NCBI GenBank assembly: GCA_014879855.1
Contig: JACSRH010000141.1
Span: 1-28,357 of the forward strand
Direction of reading: 5' to 3'
DNA length: 28,357 bases
Source: Caldilineaceae bacterium
GTDB taxonomy: Bacteria; Chloroflexota; Anaerolineae; Caldilineales; Caldilineaceae
Shown here one piece after another: positions 1-7,958 of the stretch. The notes beneath the pieces were generated by a model. That model made no database searches. It had not been told where the DNA came from and saw nothing but the letters and a program-made list of their open reading frames with translations. Both the position numbers and the translations under genes were made by a program. The first letter of the stretch is position 1. Each line of letters starts with the position of its first letter.

Positions 1-237
1 CTGAGCGCGGGCGGCGAGTTCCGCCAGTCGATGTCGATCGCGATCATGGGCGGCATGGTCACGAGCACGTTGCTCACGCTGCTGATCGTGCCGGTGGCCT
101 ATGTCATGGTGGTTGGCTGGCAGGAGCGCTGGTCGGCGCGGCGGGCAACGCGCCGCGCTTTGCGCGAGGCGCGTTGGGCGGACGAAGCTGCCGATGCGGA
201 TGGCCCGGATAGCATTGCGACGCAAACGGGTGATTGA
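1..237 (+). CDS. RND family efflux transporter, C-terminal fragment
   Basis: The window opens inside a coding frame that ends at the TGA at 235-237. The visible part carries the usual last membrane segment of AcrB/MexB-type RND pumps: a GGEFR stretch, then the MSIAIMGGMVTSTLLTLL run and the IVPVAY ending, then a basic and acidic cytoplasmic tail of about 40 residues. RND permeases sit in the cytoplasmic membrane and export drugs, metals or lipids using the proton gradient. The substrate cannot be told from this end. The real start lies upstream of the window. The next gene converges on it after 34 bp, with no convincing terminator between them. Confidence 0.85.
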   Translation: MSAGGEFRQSMSIAIMGGMVTSTLLTLLIVPVAYVMVVGWQERWSARRATRRALREARWADEAADADGPDSIATQTGD

Positions 238-271
238 CTTGTAACCTTGTGGGTGGGCGGTTTCAAGCTCC

Positions 272-793
272 TCAGGCATCAGGCGACGCGGGTGAGGGCG
301 CGATGCCGTCCAGCATTGTCAGTGCTGCATGTGCCAGGTCGCCTCCCTGGTGGATGCCGCGGACAATGCCGTCGCCGTCGATCAGGGTGAGCAAAGGCGC
401 GGCGCTGATCTTGTGGGCGTTGTAGCGTTTGGAAACCTTGCCGTCCCAGTCAAGCAGGATGATCACGTAGTCGGCCACATCGAGACCAGGCGGCATGGCC
501 TCGGCAGCTTTGGCGTAGACGCTGCGCATCACCTGCTCGGCCAGTGAACGCAGAAAGACCGGCACGCTGCTCATGTTGACGACGCTGGGCGCGAGCACGC
601 GAGCCGCATCGGGATAGCGGGCGCGCACCGCCTCCTGCATCGTCTGCACCGCGGCCACCGCGTTCTGGTCGTGGAAGACCAGTAATAACACCGCGCCCTG
701 GCAGCTTGCCAGGCTGATCGTGCGGTTGGAGCCCAGGGCGGTCAGGGTAAAGGCCGGCGCTTGCTGACCAACAATGATGGAAGACGATGGCAT
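272..793 (-). CDS. Redoxin/thioredoxin-fold protein lacking catalytic cysteines
   Basis: A protein of 173 residues. The N-terminus (GQQAPAFTLTALGSNRTISL) is the typical opening of AhpC/TSA or TlpA-like redoxins, followed by a hydrophobic strand ending in FHDQN, and near residues 130-145 a segment of the type APLLTLIDGDGIVRGIH, which matches the cis-Pro strand and the last strands of the fold. The only cysteine is C31, before the first core strand; there is no CxxC and no peroxidatic Cys after the strand where peroxiredoxins carry it. The protein may therefore be a non-catalytic redoxin or a binding protein. The start is supported by a GAGG ribosome site 6 nt before ATG. It has its own possible promoter upstream (823-852) and is divergent from the SH3/TolB gene. 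Confidence 0.7.
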   Translation of the reverse strand: MPSSSIIVGQQAPAFTLTALGSNRTISLASCQGAVLLLVFHDQNAVAAVQTMQEAVRARYPDAARVLAPSVVNMSSVPVFLRSLAEQVMRSVYAKAAEAMPPGLDVADYVIILLDWDGKVSKRYNAHKISAAPLLTLIDGDGIVRGIHQGGDLAHAALTMLDGIAPSPASPDA

Positions 794-822
794 GAATATC
801 CTCTGTCGCTAAAGTGGGCTGT

Positions 823-852
823 ATTGTATGCCAGAGCCGCTTGTGCACGCAA
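823..852 (-). promoter_or_regulatory. Candidate promoter of the redoxin-fold gene
   Basis: On the minus strand a TTGCGT box (852-847) is followed after 18 bp by TACAAT (828-823). Transcription would start near 816 and give a leader of about 23 nt before the ATG at 793. The -10 box is good and the -35 weak. The rest of the 264-bp divergent region (794-1057) holds no gene that I can support. Confidence 0.35.
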
Positions 853-1057
853 CGCCACCTGCCTGTCGCATCGTAAGTATCATTGCTGGCTGAAGATGAG
901 AGTAGCGCGAGAATTTAGAGCAGTTGACAAACCACAAATCAGAGATGCTGGTTACAATGGTTGCTACAGTCGGGTGTATGCTAAAGTCAGGCAGAAAAGT
1001 CTTGCCAAATGGTGCACCACTGCACCGCAACGATAGACAAGAAGTTGGAGCATTATT

Positions 1058-3442
1058 ATGAAGAATGGTCGTATTCAAACCAATCGCCAATGGCGGCTTT
1101 TGAGTGGGCTGCTAATCCTGCTGCTCATGGCGGGCGCAATTGTGATGCCGCTGTCGCTCATTTCAACGCCGGTGGCGGCGCAGAGCAGCATGGAGGACGG
1201 CAAAATGGCTGTCGTCGGGTTGGACGGCGCGGCGTTGCAGGAGGCGCCTGGCGGCAAGGACGTTGCGCAACTTACCGCTGGCGATGTTTTGACCGCGCTG
1301 AGCCGCAGCGCGGACAGCAAATATCTCCAGGTCAAAACGGAGCGCGGCGTCGAAGGCTGGGTGGCGACCAGCAGCGTCGTTGTCTTCGGCATTGATGCAT
1401 TGCCGGTGGTTGAGCCGCCTAAGCCAGCGACGGCGACGCCTGCCCCAACCGCAACCAAACCACCCACGCCGACAGCGCAGCCATCCCCGACGGCGCAGCC
1501 AACGCCGACGGCGCAGCCAACGCCAACCGCGTTGCCGCGTGCGAACCAGGCCGCCGAATCTGCTACGGAGGCTGAGGCTGCCACGCCGGTGAAAGCTGCC
1601 ACGCCCGCTGGCACGGGTACAGCGACTGCCAATGCCGGCGAGGGCATCATCGGCGTGGTGATCGGAACTGGCGCGACGTTATATGATGCTCCCGACGGCG
1701 AGGCTCTGCAATCGGCGCCTGGCGCCGAAGCCATCAGCGTCACCGGCCGCGACAGCGACGGCGCATGGCTGATGGTGACCACGCTGGACGGCAGCGAAGG
1801 CTGGATGCGCGCCAGCGACCTGGTCGTCTTTGGCGTCGACGAACTGCCGGTGATGAGCGGTCAGGAGAGCGTCGAAAAGCCGGCGACCGCCAGCCCGAAT
1901 GCAACCGGCGCCATCACAACCACCGCGGCCATGGCTGCCATCGTGCAACCCGCCGCCACCGTCACCACAACGACTACGGCGACGAACACCGCCACAACAG
2001 CCATCGAGCCGCCTACGACAGAGATGACCGGCACGGCCAACGTCTCTGGCTCGCGGCTCAACATCCGTGCGGGTGCGGGCAGTGCCTACCGCATCATCGG
2101 CAAGGCCAGCAGTGGTGAGGAACTGGCTGTCGCGGCGCGCAGCGAGGATGACGCCTGGCTGCTCATCGTCCGTGAGGATCTGCCGCAAGGGGCTGGCTGG
2201 GTGTCAGCCGGTCTGGTGCGTCTCGATGGCGCGGTAAGCGAATTGCCAGCGTCGGCAGATGAGTTCACCGCCGCTGCCACTACACCTGCCCCAGGCGCAC
2301 CGGCTCCAAGCGCACCGGTGCAAGCGACCCCAACGCGGGCGCCAGCCGCGTCAACACCGGCGCAGGCCACTGCCACACCCTCTGCATCTGCGGAAGCCAC
2401 GCAGATCGCGCCAGCCACGGAGGCCCCGACTGTCGAGCCGCCAGCCACTGCGCCGCCAGCCACTGAAGCACCCACTGCTGTAGCGCCAGCCGCGTCCACG
2501 CGTACAGGTGCAACGGGACTGACCGGCACAATTGTTTTCCAGGATGGCCGCGGCGGCATCCACGCTTATGATCTCGAGCGCGGCGAGGTGCGTCAACTTA
2601 CCAGCGGCTATGATCCAGCGATCAGCAGGGATGGGAGCAAGGTCGCGGTGTTGCGCGGGGACGGCATCTACAGCATCAACATCGACGGCTCTGGCGAGCG
2701 GAAAGTCTTTGCCAGCAGCGATCTGATCACGTCGCCCAAGTGGAGCCCGGACGGCAACTGGATTGTCTTCACCCGCATGATCGGCGAATACAAGTGTTGG
2801 CAGACCGAGTTCTTTGGCTGCATCACCTTGCGCGAACTGCGCGAGCGCTTTCCATTTGCGCCCCCTGCCGTCTTGCAGAAGATCTTCTTGAGTGGCTACG
2901 ACCGCGTCGCCATCCCGAACATTGGGTTGACGCGCATCAACGCGGACGGCGGAGAGTTCCGTGACATTGCCGCGCTCGACTCCGCGCAGGCGCCCGACTG
3001 GAATGAAGATGGCATCGTCTACCAGTCGAAAGCGGGCATTGAAGTGACGCAGGACAAGCCGGACGGCGAAACCCGTTCGGTGCAGTGGGGCAACTGGGAC
3101 TGGGATCCGGACTGGGCGCCCAACGGCGGCCCGATCGTCTACCAATCCAAAGAGGGGCCGCACTGGGAGATCTTCAGCATCAACCCGGATGGCAGCGGCG
3201 TGTTTGCGTTGACCCGCCCGGTGACGACGCTGGTCGATGAGCTGCCCAGCAACGTGGCGCCAGCCTTCAGCCCTGACGGCCAAAATATCGTTTACCTGAG
3301 CAATCGTCAGGACGACAACGAGGCCGGCCCGTGGCGTCTGTGGGTCATGGATGCGGGCGGCGGCAACCAACGCCCGTTGCCGCTCGATATGGAGATCGAC
3401 TACGGTTTTGGCGGCGAGCAGGTGGCGAGTTGGGGGCCGTAA
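1058..3442 (+). CDS. Secreted protein with bacterial SH3 domains and a TolB-like beta-propeller
   Basis: A protein of 794 residues. Residues 1-42 form a signal peptide (basic start, hydrophobic core, cleavage likely after VAAQ). Three SH3b-like modules follow at about 48-115, 197-262 and 325-392; the third has the canonical LNIRAGAGSAYRIIG motif, the first two are more divergent and end in VVFGIDALPV / VVFGVDELPV, suggesting an internal duplication. They are separated by Pro/Thr/Ala-rich linkers with PTAQPTP-type repeats (about 121-160) and a second long linker (about 400-485). The C-terminal third, about 487-794, has PD40/TolB-type blades such as WSPDGNWIVFTR and FSPDGQNIVYLSNR. SH3b domains often bind cell-wall peptides and the propeller may bind protein or glycan partners, so an extracellular scaffold or binding role is likely. 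GGAG lies 7 nt before the ATG. Confidence 0.85.
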   Translation: MKNGRIQTNRQWRLLSGLLILLLMAGAIVMPLSLISTPVAAQSSMEDGKMAVVGLDGAALQEAPGGKDVAQLTAGDVLTALSRSADSKYLQVKTERGVEGWVATSSVVVFGIDALPVVEPPKPATATPAPTATKPPTPTAQPSPTAQPTPTAQPTPTALPRANQAAESATEAEAATPVKAATPAGTGTATANAGEGIIGVVIGTGATLYDAPDGEALQSAPGAEAISVTGRDSDGAWLMVTTLDGSEGWMRASDLVVFGVDELPVMSGQESVEKPATASPNATGAITTTAAMAAIVQPAATVTTTTTATNTATTAIEPPTTEMTGTANVSGSRLNIRAGAGSAYRIIGKASSGEELAVAARSEDDAWLLIVREDLPQGAGWVSAGLVRLDGAVSELPASADEFTAAATTPAPGAPAPSAPVQATPTRAPAASTPAQATATPSASAEATQIAPATEAPTVEPPATAPPATEAPTAVAPAASTRTGATGLTGTIVFQDGRGGIHAYDLERGEVRQLTSGYDPAISRDGSKVAVLRGDGIYSINIDGSGERKVFASSDLITSPKWSPDGNWIVFTRMIGEYKCWQTEFFGCITLRELRERFPFAPPAVLQKIFLSGYDRVAIPNIGLTRINADGGEFRDIAALDSAQAPDWNEDGIVYQSKAGIEVTQDKPDGETRSVQWGNWDWDPDWAPNGGPIVYQSKEGPHWEIFSINPDGSGVFALTRPVTTLVDELPSNVAPAFSPDGQNIVYLSNRQDDNEAGPWRLWVMDAGGGNQRPLPLDMEIDYGFGGEQVASWGP

Positions 3443-3555
3443 GAAGAGATTGGCAGATTGGAGATGGGGAGAGGGATGCACGCTTTTTGATTCTTGCATC
3501 ACCCCCCCACGCCGCTCCGCGTGAAAAGCGCTTTTGTCTGCGAGACTCTGCGACT

Positions 3556-3580
3556 CAATGATGCTGCGTCATTGCTTTTT
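3556..3580 (+). terminator. Small hairpin followed by T-run, candidate terminator
   Basis: The arms CAATGA (3556-3561) and TCATTG (3569-3574) pair around a 7-nt loop and are followed by CTTTTT. It sits 114 bp after the stop of the SH3/TolB gene, with the stronger hairpin at 3590-3629 just beyond. The stem is short, so it may be minor. Confidence 0.4.
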
Positions 3581-3589
3581 ACAATTGAT

Positions 3590-3629
3590 AGAAAGAGGGG
3601 GAAGAGATGGTCTCTTCTCCCTCTTTTCT
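3590..3629. terminator. Strong hairpin, candidate bidirectional terminator
   Basis: An arm of 18 nt (3590-3607, AGAAAGAGGGGGAAGAGA) pairs with 3611-3629 across a TGG loop, with one G-U pair and one bulge. Each strand ends in a U-rich run (CTCTTTTCT on plus, CTCTTTCT on minus). It lies between the converging SH3/TolB and thioredoxin genes, the expected place for a shared terminator. The rest of the 247-bp gap holds a perfect 12-bp palindrome (AAAAGCGCTTTT, 3524-3535) and no gene. Confidence 0.6.
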
Positions 3630-3689
3630 GCGTTTGCACCTCGATTCTGTTCGACCCGACCGCTGGAGAGGCGGATGGGGCGGGCAAAG

Positions 3690-4106
3690 TCACTGTTCGC
3701 TGGCCGCGGTGAGCTGGCCCTGCAGCTTTGCCAGCGGCGCGACGCCATGGTTGATCGCCACCGGCCGCAGGCTGGCGTCGAGTACGACGGTGGTGGGCAC
3801 GGTCATGATGCCGTAGACGCCGGCCAGCGTCGCCTGTTCGATGGCGTCGAGCTTGTGCACGGCGACATCAATCTTGCTTTGCAGTTGCATCAAAATCGGC
3901 GCCTGCTGCAGCCGGCACTGGGCGCATTCCCCTGTGGTAAAGTAGAGGACAGTGGGTCTGCCACTGTTAATGTCAGACGGCAGGTGCACCGGCGCAGTCC
4001 GCGCCCGCAGCGTGTGCAAACGGCGATATTGCCACAGACGCCAAAGTGCATAGATGGTCAGCGCCGCCATCCCCACCACCACTACGATCAAAAGACGTTC
4101 CGTCAT
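3690..4106 (-). CDS. Membrane-anchored thioredoxin-like protein
   Basis: A protein of 138 residues. Residues 4-22 are a single hydrophobic anchor, followed by a basic stretch, so the thioredoxin domain may face either side; the positive residues after the segment suggest an N-out orientation with a cytoplasmic domain, but this is weak. The active site is ECAQC (C61, C64), and the cis-Pro loop is VPTTVV (P104). The motif differs from classical WCGPC, which would alter its redox potential. It lies 43 bp downstream of the DUF4395 gene on the same strand, with a GAGGG site 5 nt before the ATG, so the two are probably co-transcribed. A thiol-disulfide or sulfur-transfer role is likely, with the substrate unknown. 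Confidence 0.85.
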   Translation of the reverse strand: MTERLLIVVVVGMAALTIYALWRLWQYRRLHTLRARTAPVHLPSDINSGRPTVLYFTTGECAQCRLQQAPILMQLQSKIDVAVHKLDAIEQATLAGVYGIMTVPTTVVLDASLRPVAINHGVAPLAKLQGQLTAASEQ

Positions 4107-4149
4107 AGCAACCCTCTGGTTTTTCCCCGGCGCGCGGACGCACTGAAAG

Positions 4150-4605
4150 TCATGATTGCTTCGTTGGCGCGGGCCGCCAGGAAGGCAGCGCCGGCTTCAC
4201 ACCCACGCGGCCAAGCTGGTAGTAGAGAAAGCAGCCCATGCAAAAGCCCAGCAGCAGGTTGACCGCCGCCAATACGACCACAATGCCGGCCAGCATCCAG
4301 CCGAACACAGGCAGACCCAGCCACAGCGCGGCCGCGCTCAGCACCAGGAAGACGCCACCCAACCCCTGCGCAAAGAGATGCGGCCGCGGGTCATCGTCGA
4401 TGACGTGCGCTTTGAGCAGTCCGGCTGGCTTGAGCCCGCGCGCATAGAGCTGTTTGAACAGCCCGGCCTCCGGCCACAGCGTGCCGATCCCCATGACCGC
4501 GGCGACCAACGCCACCAGCCACGGTGCATCCAGCAAGAACGCCAATACCAGCAGGGTGATGATGCTGGCCTGGTTGAACTTCAAGGCGGTCAGGTCGACT
4601 TTCAT
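4150..4605 (-). CDS. DUF4395 family membrane protein
   Basis: A protein of 151 residues. The start KVDLTALKFNQASI and the final membrane segment NLLLGFCMGCFLYYQL match the DUF4395 family, whose hallmark is the FCxGC motif at the membrane face (C122, C125). I see about four hydrophobic segments, in two pairs: residues 14-27 and 29-43, then 82-98 and 102-121. The soluble loop between pairs carries an Arg/Lys/Asp-rich region (about 50-77). The function of the family is not established; conserved membrane cysteines next to a thioredoxin gene suggest electron or sulfur transfer across the membrane. A GAGG ribosome site precedes the ATG. Confidence 0.8.
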   Translation of the reverse strand: MKVDLTALKFNQASIITLLVLAFLLDAPWLVALVAAVMGIGTLWPEAGLFKQLYARGLKPAGLLKAHVIDDDPRPHLFAQGLGGVFLVLSAAALWLGLPVFGWMLAGIVVVLAAVNLLLGFCMGCFLYYQLGRVGVKPALPSWRPAPTKQS

Positions 4606-4702
4606 AGCTCCTCATTTCTTGCATCCATCGAGAATTTTCTGTGCAGCAACTTCCGTGCAGGGAGCGCCTCGCGCCACACCGCAAACAACTGCCGAATGAG
4701 TA

Positions 4703-5638
4703 TTACGCAAACAACCCTAAGCTCACATATTTGCTGCCGTCGTCGGGCAGCACGGTGACGACGCAGCCGCCGCGCAGTTCATGCGCCACCTCGATGGCGG
4801 CGTGAATCGCGGCGCCAGCGCTGAGGCCGACAAACAGGCCTGCTTCACGCGCCAGCCGCCGCGTCATGCTCCATGCATCCTCAGCCGCCACGCCCAAACA
4901 CCGATCGGGCAGGCCTGCGTCGTAGATGCCGGGCATGATCGCGGTTTCCAGATGCTTCAGCCCTTCGATCACTGTCAGCTCATCCTCCGGTTGCACCGCG
5001 ACCAGCTCACTGTCAGGATTGCATTGCCTGAGATAGCGTCCCACGCCGATGAAGGTGCCCGTCGTGCCCAGCCCCGCGACGAAATGCGTGACCTGGCTCG
5101 CGGTTTGTCGCCAGATCTCCGGGCCGGTGGTGGCGTAATGCGCCTGCCAGTTGGCCGGATTGTTGTACTGGTTGGTGTAGGCATAACGCTGCGGCGCCGC
5201 GGCGACAATGCCGCGTACAACCTCGATGGCGCCGTCTGAGCCTTCGAGCGGGTCGGACTCGATCAGATGGGCGCCGTATGCTTTGACCAGCGCCTTGCGC
5301 TCGGCGCTGACGTTGGCGGGCATGACCAGATGCACGGCATAGCCTTTGACCGCGCCGATCAGCGCCAGCGCAATGCCGGTGTTGCCCGAACTGCTGTCAA
5401 TGATGATCTTGCCGGGCGTCAGACGGCCGTTTCGTTCGGCGTCTTCGACCATGCGCAGCGCGGCGCGCGCCTTGACCGACCCACCCGGATTCATCCATTC
5501 GGCCTTGGCGTATACGCTGACGCCCGGTGAAATCCCGCGACGGCGCACAAATTCACTCAAATCCAGCAATGGCGTGTTGCCGATCTGCGCCAGAATGCCT
5601 TTGGTGGTTGCTTGCGGTTGTTTCAGCGTGCGAATCAC
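4703..5638 (-). CDS. cysM: Cysteine synthase family PLP enzyme, CysM-like
   Basis: A protein of 311 residues, the usual length for this fold-type II family. The PLP lysine is K56 in NPGGSVKARAA, the serine-substrate loop is SSSGNTGIALA (about 82-92), and the phosphate-binding loop is GLGTTGT. It joins sulfide or a thiocarboxylate carrier to an activated serine (O-acetylserine or O-phosphoserine) to give cysteine. The C-terminus, YVSLGLFA, resembles mycobacterial CysM, which uses O-phosphoserine and the CysO carrier. The start is GTG with GGGGGAAG just upstream. It is the last gene of the operon, separated from the MoeZ-like gene by 153 bp filled with GAGATT-type repeats. CysM rather than CysK is inferred mainly from the operon. 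Confidence 0.85.
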   Translation of the reverse strand: MIRTLKQPQATTKGILAQIGNTPLLDLSEFVRRRGISPGVSVYAKAEWMNPGGSVKARAALRMVEDAERNGRLTPGKIIIDSSSGNTGIALALIGAVKGYAVHLVMPANVSAERKALVKAYGAHLIESDPLEGSDGAIEVVRGIVAAAPQRYAYTNQYNNPANWQAHYATTGPEIWRQTASQVTHFVAGLGTTGTFIGVGRYLRQCNPDSELVAVQPEDELTVIEGLKHLETAIMPGIYDAGLPDRCLGVAAEDAWSMTRRLAREAGLFVGLSAGAAIHAAIEVAHELRGGCVVTVLPDDGSKYVSLGLFA

Positions 5639-5654
5639 AATCTTCCCCCTTGGT

Positions 5655-5790
5655 GGAGATTGGAGATTGGAGATTGGATATCCAGAGATTAAGGGATTGA
5701 GCGACTAAGATGCACCGCCGCAACAAAGCCGAATCTCCAATCTCTAATCCCTAATCTCTCAATCTCTCAATCTCCTAATCTCCCAATCCC
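5655..5790. repeat. GAGATTGG-type short repeats in inverted orientation
   Basis: Between the MoeZ-like and CysM-like genes, 5655-5680 carries three tandem copies of GGAGATT(G), and 5731-5790 carries about eight copies of the reverse complement (AATCTCC, AATCTCT and close variants). The two blocks can pair into a long hairpin in the operon transcript. Related sequence occurs at 3446-3476 and 11692-11722. Confidence 0.75.
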
Positions 5791-5791
5791 A

Positions 5792-7008
<1,217 letters not shown>

Positions 7009-7012
<4 letters not shown>

Positions 7013-7296
7013 CGCGTCGTCTCCTGGCCGCCGGCCATCGCCGGCACAATCGAGATTTTATCGCCGGCCGTGACGGGCGTATGCATTCCTTGCAGACCGC
7101 GGATCTCGCTGTCGTTGACAAAGACGTTGATAAAGCGTTTGACATTGCCGTCATCGTCGAGCAGGCGATCCGCCACGCCCGGATATTGGGCGTCGATGGC
7201 CTGGATCACCGTGCCGATATCTTCGCCCGCCACTTCCACCTTGGCCTGCCCGCCGGTGAGCCGGCGCAGCGGGGTCGGTACATAGACTATCGTCAT
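7009..7296 (-). CDS. cysO: CysO-like sulfur carrier protein (ubiquitin fold)
   Basis: A protein of 95 residues. It matches the MoaD/ThiS/CysO family: TPLRRLTGGQAKVEV start, INVFVNDSEIRGLQG, and SIVPAMAGG near the end, closest in style to mycobacterial CysO (INIYVNDEDVR, ILPAVAGG). The carrier glycine pair is G89-G90, where the thiocarboxylate forms. Five residues (QETTR) follow, so the carrier would need C-terminal processing before activation, as QbsE-type carriers do. No JAMM/Mec+-type protease is encoded in the window. It is the first gene of the operon; AAGGAG lies 12 nt before the ATG, a rather long spacing. MoaD or ThiS are alternatives, but the CysM-like partner favours cysteine synthesis. 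Confidence 0.85.
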
Positions 7297-7315
7297 AAAT
7301 CAGTCGCGCTCCTTA

Positions 7316-7360
7316 TCTGTTGTTGCTAAATCTGTTGTTGCTAAATCTGTTGCTGCTAAA
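7316..7360. repeat. Three tandem copies of a 15-bp unit in the cysO leader
   Basis: The unit TCTGTTGTTGCTAAA occurs at 7316-7330 and 7331-7345, and with one change at 7346-7360. The period is a multiple of three. Read on the minus strand it gives ATTDL-type repeats in a 28-codon open frame (7386-7300) that ends just before the cysO start. Confidence 0.9.
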
Positions 7361-7418
7361 TACTCAGTGGACGCTTGCGTTGTCATGTGCTTGTGGCGTT
7401 GCTTGTGTGGCGAACAAA

Positions 7419-7453
7419 CAAAAACGCCGAGCCATCGAACGATGAACTCGGCG
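7419..7453 (-). terminator. Intrinsic terminator or attenuator in the cysO leader
   Basis: On the minus strand CGCCGAG (7453-7447) pairs with CTCGGCG (7431-7425), and inside it CATCG pairs with CGATG around a two-base loop, giving about 12 bp of stem. A TTTTTG run follows directly, then more T-rich sequence. The signal is 123 nt upstream of the cysO ATG and about 315 nt downstream of the proposed transcription start. No other minus-strand gene ends here, so an attenuator is more likely than an ordinary terminator. Confidence 0.65.
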
Positions 7454-7538
7454 CAGTTGCCAATCTTGGTCTGTTCGTCAGGAGGCCAGCAACGCAACGC
7501 AGAACAACTTGTCACCGTGCACTTTGCTGGATTTTGTT

Positions 7539-7569
<31 letters not shown>

Positions 7570-7705
7570 CGGACAGCGGGAAGACGACCAGCGCCATGCT
7601 GGCGGTCCCCGCTATCGACACAAGCAAGTCAGGCGTGTGGCCTGTGTGCAAAACTCGTATGTCATAATCTTTCTAAATGCCCTCAGCGTTTATTCGGTGT
7701 GCGTC

Positions 7706-7725
7706 TATTCAGAAATAGCTGAATA
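7706..7725. repeat. Inverted repeat, hairpin or operator
   Basis: TATTCAG at 7706-7712 is the perfect reverse complement of CTGAATA at 7719-7725, with a 6-bp spacer AAATAG. It lies early in the proposed cysO leader. Confidence 0.7.
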
Positions 7726-7733
7726 AAGACTTA

Positions 7734-7767
7734 CCTTGTTTCTATACGTGCCTTGTTTCTATACGTG
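7734..7767. repeat. Perfect 17-bp tandem duplication
   Basis: CCTTGTTTCTATACGTG occurs at 7734-7750 and again at 7751-7767 without any change. It covers the expected transcription start of the cysO operon and lies just downstream of its -10 box. Confidence 0.95.
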
Positions 7768-7773
7768 GGCGGA

Positions 7774-7801
7774 AGTATACTCGACATTTTTGTCGTGTCA
7801 A
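7774..7801 (-). promoter_or_regulatory. Promoter of the cysO operon with operator-like palindrome
   Basis: The minus strand has TTGACA (7801-7796), a 16-bp spacer and TATACT (7779-7774), close to the sigma-70 consensus. The spacer holds the perfect palindrome CGACA-TTTT-TGTCG (7782-7795), placed where a bound regulator would block RNA polymerase. No regulator gene is adjacent, so the ligand and protein are unknown. Confidence 0.6.
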
Positions 7802-7871
7802 ACTCTGTTTGCCCGCCCGTGCACTTCATTGTGGTGCGCAAGGCGCCTGCTATCCGTAATCTGTCTTACGC

Positions 7872-7901
7872 TTGGCATTGTCCAGCCGGATGACGTACAA
7901 T
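7872..7901 (+). promoter_or_regulatory. Candidate promoter of the S9 peptidase gene
   Basis: TTGGCA (7872-7877) and TACAAT (7896-7901) are separated by 18 bp. Transcription would begin near 7908, giving a leader of about 50 nt before the ATG at 7959. It is divergent from the cysO operon promoter, about 70 bp away. Confidence 0.5.
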
Positions 7902-7958
7902 CGGAAACACTGATCAACAAAACAATTTTGATGATAATGCTTTCAGGAACCTGCATCC

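Noticed and set aside
924..958. TTGACA (924-929) and TACAAT (953-958) as promoter of the SH3/TolB gene
   Set aside because: The spacing is 23 bp, too long for a sigma-70 promoter. Each box may be real with another partner, but I see none.
2351..3502. Open frame of 383 codons on the minus strand
   Set aside because: Antisense to the TolB-like propeller, no domain recognised.
7575..7613. T-box motif in the cysO leader
   Set aside because: GGGGACCGCC only loosely resembles the T-box sequence, and it lies about 120 nt from the terminator inside another hairpin.
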